Below are positions 59,362 to 64,000 of a stretch of 64,000 nt of DNA, in pieces (position 1 is the first letter of the stretch; every line of letters begins with the position of its first letter). The position numbers were made by a program, and so were the translations under genes. The notes beneath the pieces were generated by a model. The model worked only from the letters and a program-made list of their open reading frames with translations. It had not been told where the DNA came from and did not search any database. The stretch covers positions 1,364,001 to 1,428,000 of the forward strand of contig NZ_CP040695.2 in the NCBI RefSeq assembly GCF_005954645.2. Direction: 5' to 3'. Source of the DNA: Nocardioides sp. S-1144 (GTDB lineage: Bacteria > Actinomycetota > Actinomycetes > Propionibacteriales > Nocardioidaceae).

Positions 59362-60807
59362 GTGAAGCTGCTCGTCGCCCTCGGCTCGTTCGTCCTGGCG
59401 GCCGGTCTGGCCGTCGCCCCCGCGTCCGCGGACCCCGACGACCCCCCGACCCTGGAGAAGCGGCCGGCCCTGCCCGGCCACGACATCGCCCGCACCGACC
59501 CGGCGGTCCCGCGCGTCACCAGCGGCCAGGTCGACCGCAGCCGGGCCATGCGCCAGGTCGCGCGGGTGCCGCTCGCCGCCGAGCTGGCCGAGGACGGTGC
59601 GTTCGGCACCGACCTGGCGTTCAAGGGCGACTACGCCTTCGCCGGCAACTACGCCGGCTTCGCCGTCTACGACATCTCGCGGCCGCGCAGCCCGAGGCGT
59701 GTCGCCCAGGTCGTCTGCCCGGGCGCGCAGAACGACGTCTCGGTCTACCGCAACCTGCTCGTGCTCTCCGTCGACGCCGTGCTCAGCGACAACAGCTGCG
59801 ACGCCGACTACGCCGAGCCGGGTGGCGACGAGGCGGCCACGTGGGAGGGCATCCGGGTCTTCGACATCTCCGACCCCCGCTCACCGCAGCTGCTGACGTC
59901 GGTCGCCACCTCGTGCGGCTCGCACACCCACACCCTCGCCCCCGACCGCGATGGCCGCAACGTCTACGTCTACGTCTCCTCCTACGGCCCTGCGCCGGGT
60001 CTCAAGGGCTGCAAGCCCCCGCACGACTCGATCAGCGTCGTCAAGGTGCCGACGAACGACGGCGCGGCGGCCCGCGTGGTCCGCACGCCGGTGCTCTTCC
60101 CCGGCGGCGGCACCCGCGGCGACGACTACAGCAGCAACACCAGCGGCTGCCACGACATCACCGCCTACCCGCGCAAGAACCTCGCCGCCGGCGCGTGCAT
60201 GGGCGACGGCATCCTGCTCGACATCAGCAACCGCGCCCGCCCGAAGGTCATCGACCGCGTCAAGGACCGGCGCAACTTCGCCTTCTGGCACTCCGCGACC
60301 TTCAACAACGCCGGCACCAAGGTCGTCTTCACCGACGAGCTCGGCGGCGGCGGCGGCCCGATGTGCAACAACGACGTCGGCCCGAAGCGCGGAGCCAACG
60401 GCATCTACGACATCGTCCGTCGTGAGCTGAAGTTCCGCAGCTACTACAAGATGCCGCGCGTGCAGTCGGACACCGAGAACTGCGTGGCCCACAACGGCTC
60501 GCTGATCCCGGTCAAGGGCCGCGACATCATGGTGCAGGCCTGGTACCAGGGCGGCACGTCGGTCTTCGACTTCACCAACTCCCGCAAGCCGCGCGAGCTC
60601 CAGCACTTCGACCGGGGCGCGATCTCCGACCGCCGCCTCGAGCTGGGCGGGTCGTGGTCGTCGTACTGGTACAACGGTTTCGTCTACTCCAGCGACATCA
60701 CCCGCGGGCTCGAGGTCTTCCAGATCCGCACGCCGTGGGCCCGCCGGGCCGCCAAGGTGCGGCTCTCGAGCTTCAACGCCCAGTCGCAGCCCTCCTACAA
60801 CGGCTGA
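59362..60807 (+). CDS. Secreted LVIVD-repeat protein
   Basis: A 481-residue exported protein. The Sec signal KLLVALGSFVLAAGLAVA ends at ASA-D (residue 23). The mature protein shows LVIVD-type beta-propeller repeats: GDYAFAGNYAGFAVYDISRPRSP, EGIRVFDISDPRSPQLL, DGILLDISNRARPKVI and GGTSVFDFTNSRKPREL. Cysteines come in likely disulfide pairs. The C-terminal LGGSWSSYWYNGFVYSSD is typical of the long actinobacterial members. Function unknown; extracellular. GTG 59362 has AGGAG 7 nt upstream. Its signal peptide is nearly the same as that of the next gene. A 36-bp palindrome follows. Confidence 0.85.
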   Translation: MKLLVALGSFVLAAGLAVAPASADPDDPPTLEKRPALPGHDIARTDPAVPRVTSGQVDRSRAMRQVARVPLAAELAEDGAFGTDLAFKGDYAFAGNYAGFAVYDISRPRSPRRVAQVVCPGAQNDVSVYRNLLVLSVDAVLSDNSCDADYAEPGGDEAATWEGIRVFDISDPRSPQLLTSVATSCGSHTHTLAPDRDGRNVYVYVSSYGPAPGLKGCKPPHDSISVVKVPTNDGAAARVVRTPVLFPGGGTRGDDYSSNTSGCHDITAYPRKNLAAGACMGDGILLDISNRARPKVIDRVKDRRNFAFWHSATFNNAGTKVVFTDELGGGGGPMCNNDVGPKRGANGIYDIVRRELKFRSYYKMPRVQSDTENCVAHNGSLIPVKGRDIMVQAWYQGGTSVFDFTNSRKPRELQHFDRGAISDRRLELGGSWSSYWYNGFVYSSDITRGLEVFQIRTPWARRAAKVRLSSFNAQSQPSYNG

Positions 60808-60811
60808 GGGC

Positions 60812-60847
60812 TCCGGGCCACCACGGGTGCACCCGTGGTGGCCCGGA
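60812..60847. terminator. Perfect 36-bp palindrome, probable terminator
   Basis: TCCGGGCCACCACGGGTG (60812-60829) and its exact complement (60830-60847) abut without a loop, 5 bp after the stop of the LVIVD-repeat gene. No T-tract follows. The next 171 bp to the SpoIID gene show only its ribosome site (GGAG near 61009). Confidence 0.65.
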
Positions 60848-61018
60848 CCCGCTCGATCGAGGGGCTCCTGCCGCCGCCGTCGTGGCTCAGGCGCGCGCTG
60901 CCGCGGGTGAGCACCTGGTAGCGGCCGCGCGCGGTCGGGTTCCCCGACTCCCGCCACGGCTCGTCCAGGCAGCACGTAGTCTCGACCGCCGGTGCCCTCG
61001 ACCCCCCTGGAGTTCCCG

Positions 61019-62218
61019 GTGAAGCTGCTCGTCGCCCTCAGCACGCTCGTCCTGGCCGCGGGGCTCGCCGCCGGCGCTCCCGCTCAGGCCGGCGACGCGG
61101 CACCCGCCGAGCGGGCGGTGCCGTCCGTGCGCATCACCGGCAACGGCTACGGGCACGGGCACGGCCTGTCGCAGTATGGCGCCCAGGGGGCCGCCGGCCA
61201 GGGCCTGAGCCACCGGCAGATCCTCGGCTTCTACTACCCGGGCCTGACCTGGGGGAGCGCCGGGGGCAACGTCTCGGTGCTGCTGACCGCCGACACCAGT
61301 GCCGACGTCGTGGTCGTCGACCGGGCCGGCCTGCGGTACCGGAGCCTCGGCGACGGGCGCACCTTCCGACTCACCAGGCCGAGGGCCGCCCGGCTGTGGC
61401 GGATCACCCCGTCGGCGGGGGGACGCACGAGCACCCTGGCCTGGAGGGGCCAGCGCGGGCGCTGGACGACGGTCCGCACCACGCCGGGCGAGGCCCAGTT
61501 CACCGCCCGCGGGAAGCCGATCACCCTCGTCACGCCGTCGGGACGCCGGGCCTACCGCGGCGTGCTCCGCTCGGCGGGCGCGACCGCGACGACGATCCAG
61601 CGCGACACCGTGAACGTCGTCCCGCTCGACTCCTACCTCAAGGGCGTCGTGCCCCGGGAGATCCCGGCGTCCTGGCGCGCGGCGGCGCTGCGGTCCCAGG
61701 CGGTGGCGGCGCGCACCTACGCGGCCTTCGACCGTCGCGACGGCGCGGCGCGGCACTACCAGATCTGCGACACCACCAGCTGCCAGGTCTACGGCGGCTT
61801 CACCGACGAGCACCCGGCCACCAACCGCGCCATCGACGCCACCCGCGGCCAGGTGCTCCTCGACGCCGACGCGCTGCCGGCGTTCACCCAGTTCTCGGCC
61901 AGCAACGGCGGCTACCGGGCCGCCGGCTCGCAGCCCTACCTGGCCGCCGGGCGCGACCCCTACGACACCGCCTACCGCGGCTGGACGGCGACCGTCAGCG
62001 CCGACCTGGCCCGCCGGGTGGCCGCGGCCAACCCCGACGACCCCACCGACATCGGCACGTTCCGGTCGTTGACCGTGCTGGGCCGCGACGGCGGTGGCGC
62101 GTTCGGCGGCCGGGTCACCTCGATCCGGATCACCGGCACCGCCGGCTCCACGGTGCTGACCGGCGAGAACTTCCGCTACCTCGCCGCCCTCCGCTCCACC
62201 CTCTTCACGCTCTCCTGA
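61019..62218 (+). CDS. Secreted SpoIID/LytB-domain protein
   Basis: A 399-residue exported protein. The Sec signal KLLVALSTLVLAAGLAAG is cleaved near APAQA-G (residue 24). VRITGNGYGHGHGLSQYGAQG (about 39-59) is the conserved GHG-x-GMSQ-like entry to the SpoIID fold. VVPLDSYLKGVVPREIPASW and AALRSQAVAARTYA carry the catalytic-domain signature, and QVYGG and FSASNGGYRAAG follow. SpoIID-type enzymes are lytic transglycosylases on denuded peptidoglycan; in non-sporulating actinobacteria the role is cell-wall remodelling by inference. GTG 61019 is preferred over GTG 60992 because of GGAG 6 nt upstream and the matching signal of its neighbour. Confidence 0.88.
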   Translation: MKLLVALSTLVLAAGLAAGAPAQAGDAAPAERAVPSVRITGNGYGHGHGLSQYGAQGAAGQGLSHRQILGFYYPGLTWGSAGGNVSVLLTADTSADVVVVDRAGLRYRSLGDGRTFRLTRPRAARLWRITPSAGGRTSTLAWRGQRGRWTTVRTTPGEAQFTARGKPITLVTPSGRRAYRGVLRSAGATATTIQRDTVNVVPLDSYLKGVVPREIPASWRAAALRSQAVAARTYAAFDRRDGAARHYQICDTTSCQVYGGFTDEHPATNRAIDATRGQVLLDADALPAFTQFSASNGGYRAAGSQPYLAAGRDPYDTAYRGWTATVSADLARRVAAANPDDPTDIGTFRSLTVLGRDGGGAFGGRVTSIRITGTAGSTVLTGENFRYLAALRSTLFTLS

Positions 62219-62222
62219 CGCC

Positions 62223-62420
62223 GACCCGTCGCTGATCACTGACGGGTCACCTCACCTGGAGCGCTGACCCGTCGCTGATCACTGACGGGTCACCTCACCT
62301 GGAGCGCTGACCCGTCGCTGATCACTGACGGGTCACCTCACGCGGTGCGCTGACCCGTCGCTGATCACTGACGGGTCACCTCACGCGGAGCGCTGACCCG
62401 TCAGTGATCGCTGACGGGTC
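62223..62420. repeat. Five tandem 43-bp units carrying the 26-bp palindromic repeat
   Basis: Palindromes start at 62223, 62266, 62309, 62352 and 62395, an exact 43-bp period. Each has GACCCGTC and GACGGGTC arms around a TGATC core. The 17-bp linkers are near-identical (ACCTCACCTGGAGCGCT or ACCTCACGCGGNGCGCT). The last unit is inverted in its inner bases. The array fills the space between the SpoIID gene and the convergent pyruvate carboxylase gene. Confidence 0.92.
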
Positions 62421-62429
62421 AGCGTGGGG

Positions 62430-64000
62430 TCAGGTGAGGACGACGACCAGGTCGCCGCCGTCGACGGCCTGGGTGCCGCTGAGGGCGACCCGCTCGACCG
62501 TGCCGGCGACCGGGGCGGTGATCGAGGCCTCCATCTTCATCGCCTCGATGGTGGCGACGGTCTGGCCGGCCTCGACGGCGTCGCCCGCGGCCACGGCGAG
62601 CGTGACGACGCCCTGGTAGGGCGCCGCGACGTGGCCCGGCTTGGCGGGGTCGGCCTTCTCGGCGACGGCGACGTCGGAGGCGATCGAGCGGTCGCGCACC
62701 GAGATCGGCCGCATCTGGCCGTTGATGGTGGTCATCACGGTGCGGATGCCGCGCTCGTCGGGCTCGCTGATCGCCTGGAGCCCGATCAGCAGCGTGACGC
62801 CGGGCTCGAGCTCGACCTCGTGCTCCTCGCCCTGGCGCAGGCCGTAGAGGTAGTCGCGGGTCGGCAGCACCGAGATGTCGCCGAAGGTCTGCCGGGACTC
62901 GTCGAACTCGCGCGTCGGGCCGGGGAAGAGCAGCTGGTTGAGGGTGCGCCGCCGCGTCGGCGCGGCGCCGGCCAGGCCGGCGGCCTGATCGTCGGTGAGG
63001 TTCTCCGCGGGCGCCTTCCAGGTGCGGCCCTCGAGGGCCCGCGACCGGAACGGCTCGGGCCAGCCGCCGGGCGGGTCGCCGAGCTCGCCGTTGAGGAAGC
63101 CGATCACGGAGTCGGGGATGTCGTAGCGCGACGGGTCCTCGGCGAACTCGGCCGGGTCGGCGCCGATGCCGACCAGCGCGAGGGCCAGGTCACCGATCAC
63201 CTTCGAGGACGGCGTCACCTTCGGCACCCGGCCGAGGATGTCGTTGGCCGCGGCGTACATGTCCTCGACCTGCTCGAACTTCTCGCCCAGGCCGAGGGCG
63301 ATCGCCTGCTGGCGCAGGTTGGAGAGCTGACCGCCGGGGATCTCGTGGCGGTACACGCGGCCGGTGGGGGCGGGCAGGCCCGACTCGAACGGCGCGTAGA
63401 CGCGGCGGGTCGCCTCCCAGTACGGCTCCAGGGCGTTGACGGCGGCCAGCGACAGGCCGGTCTCCCGCGGGGAGTGGTCGGTCGCCGAGACCAGGGCCGA
63501 CAGCGCCGGCTGGGACGTCGTGCCGGCCACCGCCGCGCAGGCCGCGTCGACGGCGTCCACCCCGGCGTCGATCGCCGCCAGGAGCGTGGCGAGCTGCCCG
63601 CCCGGGGTGTCGTGGGTGTGCAGGTGCACCGGGAGGTCGAAGCGGTCGCGCAGCGCGGAGACCAGGGTGCGGGCGGCCGGCGCGCGCAGCAGGCCGGCCA
63701 TGTCCTTGATCGCCAGCACGTGCGCGCCGGCGTCGACGATCCGCTCGGCCAGGCGCAGGTAGTAGTCGAGGGTGTAGAGGTCCTCGTCGGGGTTGGACAG
63801 GTCGCCGGTGTAGCAGAGGGCGACCTCGGCGACGGCGGTGCCCGTGGCGCGCACGGCCTCGATCGCCGGTCGCATCTGCTCCACGTCGTTGAGGGCGTCG
63901 AAGACCCGGAAGACGTCGATGCCGGTCGCCGCGGCCTCCTCGACGAAGGCGTTGGTGACGGCGGTCGGGTACGGGGTGTAGCCCACGGTGTTGCGCCCGC
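62430..64000 (-). CDS. pyc: Pyruvate carboxylase, C-terminal part
   Basis: The frame is open to the window edge, so the N-terminal biotin carboxylase part lies outside. The visible 523 residues include the carboxyltransferase barrel: DVFRVFDALNDVEQM, IKDMAGLL, HTHDTPGGQLATLLAAIDAGVD with metal-binding histidines, and the biotin lysine-proximal YRHEIPGGQLSNL. Then come the PYC_OADA domain (LGEKFEQVEDMYAAANDILG) and the biotinyl domain with IEAMKMEASI (K is biotinylated). It carboxylates pyruvate to oxaloacetate to refill the TCA cycle. The stop is 9 bp from the palindromic array. Confidence 0.95.
   Translation of the reverse strand, partial: GRNTVGYTPYPTAVTNAFVEEAAATGIDVFRVFDALNDVEQMRPAIEAVRATGTAVAEVALCYTGDLSNPDEDLYTLDYYLRLAERIVDAGAHVLAIKDMAGLLRAPAARTLVSALRDRFDLPVHLHTHDTPGGQLATLLAAIDAGVDAVDAACAAVAGTTSQPALSALVSATDHSPRETGLSLAAVNALEPYWEATRRVYAPFESGLPAPTGRVYRHEIPGGQLSNLRQQAIALGLGEKFEQVEDMYAAANDILGRVPKVTPSSKVIGDLALALVGIGADPAEFAEDPSRYDIPDSVIGFLNGELGDPPGGWPEPFRSRALEGRTWKAPAENLTDDQAAGLAGAAPTRRRTLNQLLFPGPTREFDESRQTFGDISVLPTRDYLYGLRQGEEHEVELEPGVTLLIGLQAISEPDERGIRTVMTTINGQMRPISVRDRSIASDVAVAEKADPAKPGHVAAPYQGVVTLAVAAGDAVEAGQTVATIEAMKMEASITAPVAGTVERVALSGTQAVDGGDLVVVLT

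Noticed and set aside
62223..62420. Tandem 43-bp periodicity resembling a small CRISPR array
   Set aside because: The linkers between the palindromes are nearly identical to each other, there are no cas genes, and the same unit occurs singly elsewhere. It is a tandem palindromic repeat.

Overview
The window is about 72-75% G+C by eye, with strong third-position G/C bias, gene overlaps of the ATGA/GTGA type, GTG starts, a mycothiol-type maleylpyruvate isomerase fold protein and actinobacterial-type succinate dehydrogenases. It looks like the chromosome of a high-GC actinobacterium, most likely Nocardioides or a close relative in the Propionibacteriales. The genus is an inference from gene content. 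I see no phage, transposase, CRISPR array, rRNA or tRNA. Everything reads as ordinary core chromosome plus a few lineage-specific loci.

Layout. 1-5.3 kb: tail of an MFS exporter, a tandem GNAT protein, a DinB/MDMPI-fold protein, trpS, a 2'-5' RNA ligase-like protein, YihY and a small membrane protein. 5.4-9.1 kb (minus): sdhCAB, a class-B type succinate dehydrogenase. 9.2-13.2 kb: a family 4 glycosyltransferase and a secreted DUF1800/DUF1501 pair. 13.2-16.8 kb: a second succinate dehydrogenase resembling mycobacterial Sdh1, preceded by a perfect Crp-type palindrome. 16.9-22 kb: methylmalonyl-CoA mutase mutA-mutB and its chaperone meaB. 22-24.4 kb: a secreted ScyD/ScyE-like protein and an M20 amidohydrolase.

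24.5-40.3 kb is a nucleoside uptake and catabolism region. It holds a BMP-type nucleoside ABC importer (minus), cytidine deaminase, pyrimidine-nucleoside phosphorylase and adenosine deaminase (plus). A deoC-aldehyde dehydrogenase-short aldehyde dehydrogenase-kinase-C39-like operon (minus) and a phosphohexomutase/phosphopentomutase-type enzyme follow. Purine nucleoside phosphorylase lies at 52 kb. Together they can turn imported (deoxy)nucleosides into bases and deoxyribose-5-phosphate, then glyceraldehyde-3-phosphate and acetaldehyde, then acetate. The set cdd/deoA/add/pmm/pnp/amidohydrolase/GGCT/lpdA/sdh recalls the Rv3303c-Rv3319 neighbourhood of Mycobacterium tuberculosis.

41-42.4 kb: an aldo/keto reductase with its MerR-type regulator and two near-identical operators. 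43.5-52 kb: a heme acquisition operon (hmuTUV, three cell-surface proteins of which two carry HtaA domains and one is frameshifted, and heme oxygenase) behind adjacent iron-box-like palindromes. 53-55.7 kb: an unusual protein with WXG-like and EspC-like ends around a beta-propeller-like middle, a hotdog thioesterase and a gamma-glutamylcyclotransferase-like protein. 55.8-58.7 kb: dihydrolipoamide dehydrogenase and its quinone-reducing paralogue LpdA. 58.7-62.2 kb: DUF305 lipoprotein, LVIVD-repeat protein, SpoIID/LytB-domain protein. The window ends in the C-terminal part of pyruvate carboxylase.

Non-coding structure is informative. A 26-bp palindrome sits only at three convergent gene junctions (once as five 43-bp tandem units). 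A second repeat family lies at 5.3 and 20.9 kb. At least a dozen genes have a TANNNT-like -10 hexamer 6-7 nt before the start codon, which predicts leaderless transcripts.
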